The notes beneath the pieces are model-generated. The model saw only the letters and a program-made list of their open reading frames with translations. It was not told where the DNA came from and did no database searches. The position numbers and the translations under genes are program-made. Positions 16,760 to 25,095 of a stretch of 64,000 bases of DNA are shown in pieces. The stretch is from Cryobacterium melibiosiphilum (GTDB lineage: Bacteria > Actinomycetota > Actinomycetes > Actinomycetales > Microbacteriaceae), in NCBI RefSeq assembly GCF_003602235.1, contig NZ_QZVS01000078.1, forward strand, positions 1-64,000. The letters are read 5' to 3'. How positions within the stretch are numbered: position 1 is the stretch's first letter; each line of letters opens with the position of its first letter.

Positions 16760-16820
16760 GAGCGAACCTTTCGGGTGACACGAAGGCGTGGGGCGGGCGC
16801 GGCCCGCCCCACGCGAACCG

Positions 16821-18449
16821 CTACGTGGCCGGGACTACCTGGGAGAGGGAGTACGGGTTGACCATGGAGAACGTTTCCGATCCGCTGGGCAGGTACCCCG
16901 TGAAGCGGGAGGAATTGTAGGCATTGCTCAGCGCCTCAACGTAGAGCGGCAACACGTAGGCGTTCTCGTGGATGTACGCGGCCGCCGCCTGGGTGTCGGC
17001 GATGTTGTCGGCCTCGGTGGTCGCGGCCGCAGCGGTCGCGATGAGGGAATCCATCTCGGCATCCACGACGTAGTTGTAGTAGAGCCCGGAGGTGTTGGCC
17101 GAGGAGTACTGCAGGGCGAGGCTCGTGGCCGGGCTGTTGATCTGGTTGAGCTTATGGATGTACAGATCAAAGTCGCCGGTCTTGGCCGCGGCGAGCGACG
17201 TGGCGCGCTCGGAGCAGGCCAGGGAGACGGTGATGCCCGCGGTCGCGAGGTTGTCGCGCACGATCTGCGCGGACTTCGCGTGGTTGGCATTGCCCTGGTC
17301 GCAGAGCAGCTTGAGGTCGATGCCGTCGAAGTAGTCGTCACCGTCGGCATCCGTGTACCCGGCGTCGGTCATCATGGTGCGGGCCTCGTCTGCGGTGAAG
17401 CTCCACTCCTCGATGTCGGGCTGGTAGTCGGTGTAGACCGGCAGCACCGGTCCGACCGGGTGGGTGCCGCGATCCTGCAGCACGCTGGTGAGGATGGCGT
17501 CGGTGTCGATGAGACCCGAGATGACCTGGCGCACGACCACGTCGTCGAGCGGTGCGCTCGAGGCGTTGAAGGTGAGCTTGGAGTAGTTGAGCGCCTCGGT
17601 CGTTTCGACGACCTCGATGTTCGGCTGGCTGGCGAGGCTCGTCACGGCTGACGACGGGATGGAGGGAGCAGCGAGGTCGAGGTCACCGCTCTGCAGGGCG
17701 AGCTGCATGGTGTTGAGGTCGGGGTAGATGCGAAATTCGACTCCCTCGACCGCTTCGTTTCCGTCGGCGGAGAGCGGGTAGCCCTCGTTGCGTTCGAAGG
17801 TATAGCTCTGGCCCTTGGTGATGCCGGTGAGGGTGAACGAGCCGCCGCTGACCCAGGCGTCTTCGTGGGCGTCGATGGGGTACTCGGCCAGGTTCGGCAC
17901 GTCGGCGAAGACGTGCATCGGCAGCACCTTCATCGACCGGGCGAGGTCCTGGGCCCAGCCGTAGCTCGCGCTCTTCATCGTCACCGAGAGTTCGGTGGGC
18001 GAGGTCACCTCGGCGGATGCGAGGTTGCTCGCGATCGTGATCCCGTGCAGCAGCTTGTCGCTGACGAACCGGTCGAGGGTGAACTTCACGTCGTCCGCCG
18101 TGATGGGTTCGCCATCGCTCCAGGAGAACTCGTCGCTCAGCACGATGTCGATGACCATGCCGTCGTCGCTGACCGTGTAGCTTTCGGCGAGGTGGGGCGA
18201 CAGCGTGCCGTCGATTTCGAGGGTGAACAGGTCGGGGTAGAGCTGGTTCATGATGTACTGATCGGAGATGCTGACGTTGTTCAGCGGCGCGAACTGCACG
18301 ACGTCGGTGGTGGTGCCGATACGCAGCACGCCACCCTGGGCAGTTTCGGTGCTGGCCCCGGTGCCGCCGCAGGCCGTGAGGGCGAGCGTGGCGGTCAGGA
18401 GCACGGCGGCGGATTTGGCGAGCGCGGCGGCTCGGGTGCGGTTCTTCAT
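16821..18449 (-). CDS. Peptide ABC transporter substrate-binding lipoprotein (SBP family 5)
   Basis: This 542-residue extracytoplasmic solute-binding protein has a lipoprotein signal with the lipobox LTAC (C27). It continues with family-5 features such as LYPDLFTLEIDGTLSPHLAESY and FSWSDGEPITADDVKFTLDR. It would deliver di- or oligopeptides to the permeases. Its start overlaps the stop of the amidohydrolase gene, so peptide capture and peptide processing are encoded together. Family 5 also includes nickel and sugar binders, so the ligand is inferred from the ATPase and amidohydrolase neighbours. Confidence 0.88.
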   Translation of the reverse strand: MKNRTRAAALAKSAAVLLTATLALTACGGTGASTETAQGGVLRIGTTTDVVQFAPLNNVSISDQYIMNQLYPDLFTLEIDGTLSPHLAESYTVSDDGMVIDIVLSDEFSWSDGEPITADDVKFTLDRFVSDKLLHGITIASNLASAEVTSPTELSVTMKSASYGWAQDLARSMKVLPMHVFADVPNLAEYPIDAHEDAWVSGGSFTLTGITKGQSYTFERNEGYPLSADGNEAVEGVEFRIYPDLNTMQLALQSGDLDLAAPSIPSSAVTSLASQPNIEVVETTEALNYSKLTFNASSAPLDDVVVRQVISGLIDTDAILTSVLQDRGTHPVGPVLPVYTDYQPDIEEWSFTADEARTMMTDAGYTDADGDDYFDGIDLKLLCDQGNANHAKSAQIVRDNLATAGITVSLACSERATSLAAAKTGDFDLYIHKLNQINSPATSLALQYSSANTSGLYYNYVVDAEMDSLIATAAAATTEADNIADTQAAAAYIHENAYVLPLYVEALSNAYNSSRFTGYLPSGSETFSMVNPYSLSQVVPAT

Positions 18450-19720
18450 GCTGTCCTTCTGTCCGTTGAGAGTGCGAGGGCGCGGATGCGGCGGTCGACG
18501 ACGATGGTGCCGTTCTGGATAACCAGGGAGATGTTCTGCGGATCGCCGAGCGAGTGGATGTCGGTGAGCGGGTTGGCCGCGGTCACGACCAGATCCGCGC
18601 GCTTGCCGATTTCGATGCTCCCGGCCTCGTCGTGCAGGCCGAGGAGACGAGCCGCTTCGGTCGTGCCGGCGACAATGGCTCGCATCGGGTCCATGCCGAG
18701 ATCGACCATGATGCCCAGTTCCCGCAGGTTCTGGCCGTGGGGAACCACGCCGCTGTCGGTGCCGAGGGCTACCTTGACCCCCGCGGCGAAGGCCCGTGAG
18801 ATGTTCTCTTCGAGCAGGGCGCGCACCCGGTTCTTCTTCTCGACCGCATAGGCGGTGGCCTTGGTCGGGTCGGGGGGCGTGGTGCCGGTCAGCAGGGTCG
18901 GAACCAGCCAGGCATCGTTGTCGAGCAACAGCTGGATGCCCTCGTCGTCGATGAGGTAGCCGTGCTCGATGCTCTTGATGCCGGCGCGCAGGGCGTTCTT
19001 GATACCGTTCGCGCCCTGAGCGTGCGCGGCGACGTAGACGCCCTTGTTGGTGGCCTCCTCGACGACCGCGCGCATCTCCTTCTCGGTGAAGCCGTCATGT
19101 TCGGGGGCGTCCCTCGGGCTCCACACCCCGCCGGTGGCCATGACCTTGACGACGCCGGCGCCCATCCGCAAAATCTCCCGGGTGAGTTTGCGGGCCGCGT
19201 CTTCGCCGTCGGCAGTCTTGCCGAAGTGCGCGCCGGCCGGGTGGCAGTCGAAGGGCACCGTCAGGGTGCGGGAGTCGGAGTGGCCGCCGGTCGGGCCCAT
19301 GGCGTGGATGGCCATGATCGCCCGAGGCCCGGCGATAATGCCGTGCTCAACGGCCATGGCGAGGGCGTAGTCGCTGCCGGAGAGGTCGCGCACGGTCGTC
19401 ACGCCCGCGTCGAGGGTGCGGCGGGCGTTACGCACGCCTCGAAAGTGAAGGAGGGCATCCGGCTCGTGCAGATACCCGGCGGGGTTCAGGGAGCCGTCCA
19501 TGGCGAGGTGAACGTGCACGTCCATGAAGCCGGGCAGCACGGTGGCGCCGTCGATGTCGACGAACTCGGTGTCGTCGGGCAGGTTCGGGAGTTCGGAGTG
19601 CGGCCCCATCCATTCGATGACTCCGTCGCGCACGACGAGGGATTGCCGGGGTCGTGGCGCGGCCCCCGTGCCGTCGATAATCGTGGCGTTGATCACTGCC
19701 ACTGCCTGATGCGTTTTCAC
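18446..19720 (-). CDS. Amidohydrolase, imidazolonepropionase/prolidase-like subgroup
   Basis: This 424-residue metal-dependent hydrolase shows the binuclear amidohydrolase set: HVH in FMDVHVHL, the bridging lysine in VVKVMATGG, AAHAQG, SIEHGY and the metal aspartate in GTDSG. Relatives include Xaa-Pro dipeptidases (Sgx9260-type) and cytosolic imidazolonepropionase-like enzymes. As first gene of a peptide-uptake operon, a prolidase-like role on imported dipeptides is plausible. I chose the GTG at 19720 because AGGAGG precedes it by seven bases; the open frame upstream lacks a ribosome site. The operon diverges from an Lrp-type regulator. Confidence 0.82.
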   Translation of the reverse strand: MKTHQAVAVINATIIDGTGAAPRPRQSLVVRDGVIEWMGPHSELPNLPDDTEFVDIDGATVLPGFMDVHVHLAMDGSLNPAGYLHEPDALLHFRGVRNARRTLDAGVTTVRDLSGSDYALAMAVEHGIIAGPRAIMAIHAMGPTGGHSDSRTLTVPFDCHPAGAHFGKTADGEDAARKLTREILRMGAGVVKVMATGGVWSPRDAPEHDGFTEKEMRAVVEEATNKGVYVAAHAQGANGIKNALRAGIKSIEHGYLIDDEGIQLLLDNDAWLVPTLLTGTTPPDPTKATAYAVEKKNRVRALLEENISRAFAAGVKVALGTDSGVVPHGQNLRELGIMVDLGMDPMRAIVAGTTEAARLLGLHDEAGSIEIGKRADLVVTAANPLTDIHSLGDPQNISLVIQNGTIVVDRRIRALALSTDRRTA

Positions 19721-19889
19721 GAAAAATCCTCCTGGAGCTAGTCGGGTACGGGTTCCCCTCACGGGCGACTTGATTGGTGATTCAACGTCATGCACGTAAC
19801 AGTCGTGTTGCGGTGCGGAATTCTGATACTTCGGCCGCGTAGATTGCAGATATGTGTCATGCCATAGCGCGAGCGTTTCGATAGATCGG

Positions 19890-20888
19890 ATGCAGCTCGA
19901 CGAACTCGACCGCCAGGTCATTCACGCCCTGCAAATCTGGCCTCGCGCGCCCTGGACCTTTATCGGCGAGGTGTTGGGCGTGGACCCGATGACGGCCTCC
20001 CGGCGCTGGCAGGTGATGGAGGACAACGGCTCCGCCTGGATCTCCGTCTCCGATGTCATCGCGGCCGAGTCCCTGCGCGCCATCATCGATATTCGGGTGA
20101 AATCCAGTCGGCTGCCCGACGCTCTTCTTGCCCTCGAGGCCGACCCGAGCGTGCGCACCCTGCGCTCGGTTCTGGGCGATTGGTCGATCAGCCTCGATTG
20201 GCAGGGTCACGACATCGTCGCCCTGGATGCGTACCTGACCGGCACCCTGACACGGCTGAAGGGCGTCATCGCCACGCGAACCCACATCGTGACCGGGGTT
20301 CTGCTGGAAGGCAGTGCCTGGCGGCTGCGCGCCCTGTCGCAGGAACAGGTTTCGACGCTGATGCACGCGGCCAGCTTTGACGATGTCGCCTCGCCCTCAC
20401 ACGAGGTGCACGAAATCGACGAACAGGTGCTGCGCAACGTCACCCTGGATGGCCGGGCGACGCTGACGAGCCTCGCGGAGCGGATGACGACCAGTGTGGC
20501 AACCGTGCGCCGTCATCTCAACCACATGATCAGTTCCCGGGCGCTGGTCATGCGCTGCGACGTGGCGCGGCCGCTGTCGGGCTGGCCGATCGCGGCACAC
20601 TTCATGTGCACCGTCGATCCGCGGCAGATCGCCGAGGTCGGGGAGGCGCTATCGCGCATCCGGGAGATCAGGGCGGCGCAGGTTCTGGTGGGGCCGTACA
20701 ATCTGTGCCTGAACTTCTGGGTGCGGTCGTTGCCCGAGATCACAGCGCTCGAGGCGCACCTGGCGCGCAACATCCCGCAGATTCGCATCGGGGAACGGTC
20801 GGTCACGTCGAACATGCTCAAGCACATGCAGGTGTCCCTGCGCGGCGACGGTCGGCGCACGGCCGTCGTGGGCGGCGCGGCGGCATAA
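19890..20888 (+). CDS. Lrp/AsnC-family regulator with two HTH domains
   Basis: This protein of about 332 residues has two AsnC-type helix-turn-helix regions: LDELDRQVIHALQIWPRAPW near the N-terminus and ATLTSLAERMTTSVATVRRH in the middle. Each is followed by a ligand-binding RAM-like segment. Such double Lrp proteins are common in actinobacteria and sense amino acids or peptides. It diverges from the amidohydrolase/peptide transporter operon and probably controls it. A GTG at 19854, seven bases past a TAGATT box, is an alternative leaderless start. The stop TAA at 20886-20888 lies inside the left arm of repeat copy B, so the final Gly-Ala-rich residues are partly element-encoded. Confidence 0.8.
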   Translation: MQLDELDRQVIHALQIWPRAPWTFIGEVLGVDPMTASRRWQVMEDNGSAWISVSDVIAAESLRAIIDIRVKSSRLPDALLALEADPSVRTLRSVLGDWSISLDWQGHDIVALDAYLTGTLTRLKGVIATRTHIVTGVLLEGSAWRLRALSQEQVSTLMHAASFDDVASPSHEVHEIDEQVLRNVTLDGRATLTSLAERMTTSVATVRRHLNHMISSRALVMRCDVARPLSGWPIAAHFMCTVDPRQIAEVGEALSRIREIRAAQVLVGPYNLCLNFWVRSLPEITALEAHLARNIPQIRIGERSVTSNMLKHMQVSLRGDGRRTAVVGGAAA

Positions 20889-20977
20889 CTCCTGCAGATC
20901 GTGGCGGCGGTCGAAAAGTTCCGCGGAAAGGCGGGCCTCCGTGCGCGGGGACTCGAGACGTGCAGGAGTTATGCCGC
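20880..20977. repeat. Palindrome-bounded dispersed element, copy B
   Basis: Arms GCGGCATAACTCCTGCA (20880-20896) and its exact complement (20961-20977) enclose about 64 bp. The interior matches copy A (GAAAAGTTCCGCGGAA, CGGGCCTCCGT). The left arm supplies the TAA of the Lrp-type regulator. Confidence 0.92.
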
Positions 20978-21104
20978 GCGCCGGCACGAGCCGAGCCAGA
21001 GTGGGGCCGGATGCCCGCCGGCACTCGCTCCCCTTGTCGTTGACGCTGGCGCCGCGCAGCAGGTCCATCAAGGTATGGGCGTCTGGCCGCACCGGTCGGG
21101 CCGG

Positions 21105-21187
21105 GGCATAACTCCTGCTGAGCGGACGGACGGCACGAATGGCGTCCGAAATTCGGGCGTCCCTCGTCTGCTGGCAGGAGTTATGCC
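21105..21187. repeat. Palindrome-bounded dispersed element, copy C
   Basis: Arms GGCATAACTCCTGC (21105-21118) and GCAGGAGTTATGCC (21174-21187) enclose a diverged interior of 55 bp. It is the second element in the 379-bp gap between the Lrp gene and the next gene. Between copies B and C (20978-21104) I see no gene. Confidence 0.88.
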
Positions 21188-21267
21188 GCGGCCGCGGCCG
21201 CACGACGTGATTTCCGGTGTCGATACGGCGGGGAAAATACCGGAATGCACGCGCGTAGGCTGCGGGG

Positions 21268-22236
21268 ATGCGCGCACTTCTTGTCACTCCTGCCGAAGCC
21301 CTCACCCTGACCACCGTGCCCGACCTCGTGCTCGGTGCCCGGGACATCCGTATCAAGGTTGCGGCCGCGGGCGTGAACCGGGCCGACGTGATGCAACGGC
21401 AGGGCCGCTACCCCTCGCCCGCCGACGCGCCGCAGTGGCCGGGGCTCGAGGTGTCGGGCCTGGTCATCGAGGTGGGCGGCGAGGTGACCCGGTTCGGGCT
21501 CGGTGACCGGGTCTGCGCGCTGCTGGCCGGCGGCGGGTACGCGACCGAGGCCGTGGTGCACGAAGACCTCGCCCTGCTGGTGCCGCTGTCGATGGACCTG
21601 ATCGACGCCGCCGCGCTGCCCGAGGCCCTCGCCACGGTCTGGTCGAACGTGTTGATGAGCGGCGCACTCGTGCCCGGCGAGACCCTGCTCGTGCACGGCG
21701 GCAGCAGCGGAATCGGCACGACCGCGATCCAGCTGGCCCGGCTGGCCGGCGCCCGGGTAGCCGTGACGGCCGGTTCGGCCGAGAAACTGGCCGCCTGCGA
21801 ATCGCTCGGGGCCGAGATTCTGATCAACTATCGCGAGCAGGACTTCGTCACCGAACTGAAGGCCGCGACCGACGGTCGCGGCGCCGACGTGATCCTCGAC
21901 ATCATGGGCGGCTCCTACGCCGCCCGCAACATCGACGCGCTCGCGGTGAACGGGCGCGTGATGGTGCTCGCCAACCAGAGCGGCGAACCGGCGACCTTCG
22001 ACCCGTTCCGCCTGATGCAGAAGCGCGGCCGCTACTGGGGCACGACCCTGCGGTCGCGGCCGCTGGCCGAAAAGGTCGCCATCATGCGGGCCCTCGAGGC
22101 CGCAGCCTGGCCGTGGATCGTCTCGGGCGCGTTTCGGCCGGTGATCGACAGTCGGTTCCGGTTCACCGAGGCGGCGGATGCCCACCGTCGGCTCGAAGCG
22201 TCCACTCACGTCGGCAAGATTCTGCTGGTGCCTTGA
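21268..22236 (+). CDS. NAD(P)H-quinone oxidoreductase (zeta-crystallin/PIG3 type)
   Basis: This 322-residue MDR-family protein matches the PIG3/QOR branch: AAGVNRADVMQRQGRYP near residue 35, PGLEVSGLV, and a nucleotide site LLVHGGSSGIGTTAIQLAR near 145. There is no structural-zinc loop. PIG3-like enzymes reduce ortho-quinones with NADPH. It stands alone, flanked by repeat copies C and D, and is transcribed away from the Lrp regulator. It is only distantly similar to the quinone oxidoreductase at the start of the window. Confidence 0.88.
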   Translation: MRALLVTPAEALTLTTVPDLVLGARDIRIKVAAAGVNRADVMQRQGRYPSPADAPQWPGLEVSGLVIEVGGEVTRFGLGDRVCALLAGGGYATEAVVHEDLALLVPLSMDLIDAAALPEALATVWSNVLMSGALVPGETLLVHGGSSGIGTTAIQLARLAGARVAVTAGSAEKLAACESLGAEILINYREQDFVTELKAATDGRGADVILDIMGGSYAARNIDALAVNGRVMVLANQSGEPATFDPFRLMQKRGRYWGTTLRSRPLAEKVAIMRALEAAAWPWIVSGAFRPVIDSRFRFTEAADAHRRLEASTHVGKILLVP

Positions 22237-22242
22237 GCCGCC

Positions 22243-22328
22243 CGGCTTAACTCCTGCTCCTCGCCGCGGGACCGCCGAAATCCGGGGACTCTCTGGCCGT
22301 ACCGGGGCATCCAGCAGGAGTTATGCCG
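22243..22328. repeat. Palindrome-bounded dispersed element, copy D
   Basis: Arms CGGCTTAACTCCTGCT (22243-22258) and AGCAGGAGTTATGCCG (22313-22328), with one mismatch, enclose a diverged 54-bp interior. It begins seven bases after the stop codon of the quinone oxidoreductase. Nothing else is supported between 22329 and 22529 except a possible short frame from ATG 22438. Confidence 0.88.
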
Positions 22329-22529
22329 CAGCCGGCCGAGAGCCGCGGCCCCGGTGGCCTTGCCTCAGCAGCTGCATCCTCACCCTGTTTCCGCGTGAGC
22401 TGTAGGGTCTGAGTAGGGTAATTCCTTCGCAGGGGGCATGCGCACGCCGTCTGACGCACTCAATGACGAGGAGATGCAGTGGCTTGTTCCATCGGCACGG
22501 TTCACCAGCTCAGCGATCGGGGCTGAGAG

Positions 22530-23414
22530 GTGCCGCGCACCCTGCTCCCCGGCCAACGCGCCCAACTCTGGGTTCTGACCCTCGACACCGGCGCCCGCCG
22601 ACTCGTTGCTGAGTCGTCAGATCTGCTCTTTGAGGCCCCCAATTGGACGCCCGACGGTGTCTCGCTATTGGTCAACGGTGACGGATGTCTGTTCCGCGTC
22701 GCCGTCGACGGCCGCACGCCCCTGACACCGGTCGACCTCGGCGCGATTCCGGCGATCAACAACGACCACGTGCTCTCGCCCGACGGTGCCACGATCTACG
22801 TCTCCTGCGGCGACGGCAGCCTGCGCGCCATCGAGCTCGTATCCGCCCGGTCGCGGATCGTCTCCAACGACCACGGGCCCGACTTTCGGCACTACCTGCA
22901 CGGCGTCTCCCCCGACGGCCTGACGCTCGCCTACATCGGGATGCGCATCAGCACCGACGGCAGCGTGGTGACCAATGTGTTCACCGTGCCGAGTGCCGGC
23001 GGGCCCGACAATCAGCTGACCGATGACGCGTTCGCCGACGACGGCGCCAATTTCAGCGCCGACGGCTCCACCGTCTTCTTCAACTCCGAACGGGCCGCAA
23101 CCCTGCCGGGGCACGCCCAACTCTTCGGCCTGACCCTGGCCGGGCGCGCGTTCACCCAACTGACCGACGACGAGCGGGTCAACTGGTTTCCGCAGCCCTC
23201 CCCCGACGGCCGGCACCTGGCCTACGTGAGTTTTCCCCCGGGCACACTCGGGCATCCCGCCGACGTCACCGTGCAGCTTCGACTCCTCGGCGTGGGCGGC
23301 GGCGAGCCTCGCACCCTGGCCACCGTCTTCGGCGGCCAGGGCACGATGAACGTTCCCAGCTGGTCGCCCGACGGCTCACAGCTAGCGTTCGTCGAGTACG
23401 TGCAGCCGCACTAG
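22530..23414 (+). CDS. TolB-like beta-propeller (PD40) protein
   Basis: This 294-residue cytosolic protein contains repeated PD40/WD40-like blades: EAPNWTPDG, NNDHVLSPDG, HGVSPDGLTLAY, GANFSADGST, FPQPSPDGRHLAY and PSWSPDG. There is no signal peptide, unlike true TolB. Proteins of this type are often found beside carbohydrate-use genes. The GTG at 22530 is forced by an in-frame stop just upstream. The gene ends tail-to-tail with the mannoside transporter operon; both stops are read from the same CTAG. Confidence 0.8.
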   Translation: MPRTLLPGQRAQLWVLTLDTGARRLVAESSDLLFEAPNWTPDGVSLLVNGDGCLFRVAVDGRTPLTPVDLGAIPAINNDHVLSPDGATIYVSCGDGSLRAIELVSARSRIVSNDHGPDFRHYLHGVSPDGLTLAYIGMRISTDGSVVTNVFTVPSAGGPDNQLTDDAFADDGANFSADGSTVFFNSERAATLPGHAQLFGLTLAGRAFTQLTDDERVNWFPQPSPDGRHLAYVSFPPGTLGHPADVTVQLRLLGVGGGEPRTLATVFGGQGTMNVPSWSPDGSQLAFVEYVQPH

Positions 23415-24232
23415 CGCCCGCTCGGCGCGGCCGGCCCCGAGCACGGTTCCTGCGTGAATCGCAGCTCGGGGTTCGGCGATGCCGCCAGGAGCGCTTTGGT
23501 GTAATCGTCTTGCGGGTCGAGAATGACCCGGTCGGAGGGCCCCTGTTCAACGATCCTGCCCTTGTTCAGCACAATGATTTCGTCGCTGAAATGCCGAGCC
23601 GTCGCGAGGTCGTGCGTGATGTAGAGCACACCGAGATCTTCTTCTCGCTGCAGCTTTCCGAGCAGGTTCAGCACCCCCAGGCGAATGGACACGTCAAGCA
23701 TCGACACCGGTTCGTCGGCGATCAGAACGCTCGGGCGGGGGGCCAGCGCTCGCGCGATGGCAACGCGCTGGCGTTGCCCACCGGATAGCTCGTGGGGCCG
23801 ACGTTCGGCGATCACCGCCGCCGGTTCCAGCTGCACCCGCTCGAGCAACCGCACGACTTCGGCGGTCACACCGTCTGGGCCGACCTGCCCGTGCAGTTGC
23901 AAGGGTCGCGCGAGGTGGTGCGAGACCGTGTGGAACGGATTCAGCGAGGCGAAAGGGTCTTGAAAGACCATCTGCACCTCTTTGCGATAGCGCCGGAGCG
24001 CGTTGCCATACCGGGGCACGGGTTTACCATCGAGCAGGATCGACCCGCTCGTAGGCCGTTCCAGCTGCAGCAGAATCTTCGCGATCGTCGACTTGCCGCT
24101 GCCGCTCTGGCCGACCAGGGCGATCGTTTTTCCGGGTTCCAGCCGAAAACTCACGTTGGCCACGGCCTTGAACTTTTTCGAGCCACGGATGCGGTATTCC
24201 TTGCTCACGCCGCGAAATTCCAGGACGGTCAT
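23411..24232 (-). CDS. Oligopeptide-type ABC transporter ATP-binding protein (DppF type)
   Basis: This 273-residue ATPase has Walker A GQSGSGKST near residue 40, LSGGQRQR, Walker B with DEPVSMLD and the H-loop (YITHDLA). It is the last gene of a five-gene transporter operon and overlaps the companion ATPase gene by four bases. Given the beta-mannosidase, LacI regulator and sugar kinase next door, the transporter probably imports mannooligosaccharides. Peptide-type ABC systems are known to carry beta-linked oligosaccharides in other bacteria. Confidence 0.9.
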   Translation of the reverse strand: MTVLEFRGVSKEYRIRGSKKFKAVANVSFRLEPGKTIALVGQSGSGKSTIAKILLQLERPTSGSILLDGKPVPRYGNALRRYRKEVQMVFQDPFASLNPFHTVSHHLARPLQLHGQVGPDGVTAEVVRLLERVQLEPAAVIAERRPHELSGGQRQRVAIARALAPRPSVLIADEPVSMLDVSIRLGVLNLLGKLQREEDLGVLYITHDLATARHFSDEIIVLNKGRIVEQGPSDRVILDPQDDYTKALLAASPNPELRFTQEPCSGPAAPSGR

Positions 24233-25095
24233 CGGGTCGCCTCACTGCTGAGAGCGGATGCCGCGCCGCTGCGCACGAAGCCGCCACGCTCACCGGTCAG
24301 GCTCGGAAAGGAGTGCAGCAATTTGTCGGTGTATTCGTGGCCGGCGTTGCGATAGATCTGTTCGGGGGTGTTGTATTCCACGATCTCCCCTTTGAGCATG
24401 ATCGCGATTCGGTCGCTGATCTCGAGCAACAGCGGCAGGTCGTGGGTGATGAAAATCACCGAGAAACCGAATTTGTGTCTCAGCTCGCTGATCTCCTGCA
24501 AAATGTCCCGCTGCACGAGCACGTCGAGCGCGGTCGTGGGTTCGTCCATGATCATCAGCTGGGGCTTCAACGCCAGGGCCATCGCGATCATGACCCGCTG
24601 ACGCATGCCGCCGGAGAGTTCATGGCTAAACGAGCGCAGGCGGTCCCGACCGACCCCGATCAGGTCGAGCAGGTCCGCACACTCCTCGATGCGTTCCGAC
24701 TTGCTCATCTCTGGCCGGTGCGTGGAGAAAATGTCGGTCATCTGCTTTTGAATGTTGATGACCGGGTTGAGGGCGTTCATCGCGCCCTGAAAGACCATCG
24801 AGACCTTGTCCCACCGGTATCGACGTAGTTCAGCCACGCTCAGCGCGTTGATGTCCACGTCGATGCCGCTCTGATCGTGAAAGATCGCCGATCCGTCGGT
24901 GATCTCGGCGGGGGGCCGCAGCAGTCGATTGATTCCGTAGGCGAGGGTCGTCTTGCCGCACCCCGATTCCCCGGCCAGACCGAGGATTTCACCTCGCCCC
25001 AACTCGAAGGACACGTCGCGCACGGCGTGCACCGGGGTCTCGACCTGATAGACGATGTTGTAGTTGTTCACGCTGAGTAAGCTGTCGGCGGTCAT
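24229..25095 (-). CDS. Oligopeptide-type ABC transporter ATP-binding protein (DppD type)
   Basis: This 288-residue ATPase has Walker A GESGCGKTTLA near residue 40, LSGGMRQR, Walker B MIMDEPTTALD and the H-loop FITHDL. The C-terminal HEYTDKLLHSFPSL is the family-specific oligopeptide tail. It overlaps its neighbours on both sides by four bases and would form the heterodimeric motor with the DppF-type protein. Confidence 0.9.
   Translation of the reverse strand: MTADSLLSVNNYNIVYQVETPVHAVRDVSFELGRGEILGLAGESGCGKTTLAYGINRLLRPPAEITDGSAIFHDQSGIDVDINALSVAELRRYRWDKVSMVFQGAMNALNPVINIQKQMTDIFSTHRPEMSKSERIEECADLLDLIGVGRDRLRSFSHELSGGMRQRVMIAMALALKPQLMIMDEPTTALDVLVQRDILQEISELRHKFGFSVIFITHDLPLLLEISDRIAIMLKGEIVEYNTPEQIYRNAGHEYTDKLLHSFPSLTGERGGFVRSGAASALSSEATR

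Noticed and set aside
22438-22530. Short frame from ATG 22438 upstream of the TolB-like gene
   Set aside because: It has a purine-rich leader but runs out of frame into the propeller gene and encodes nothing recognisable.
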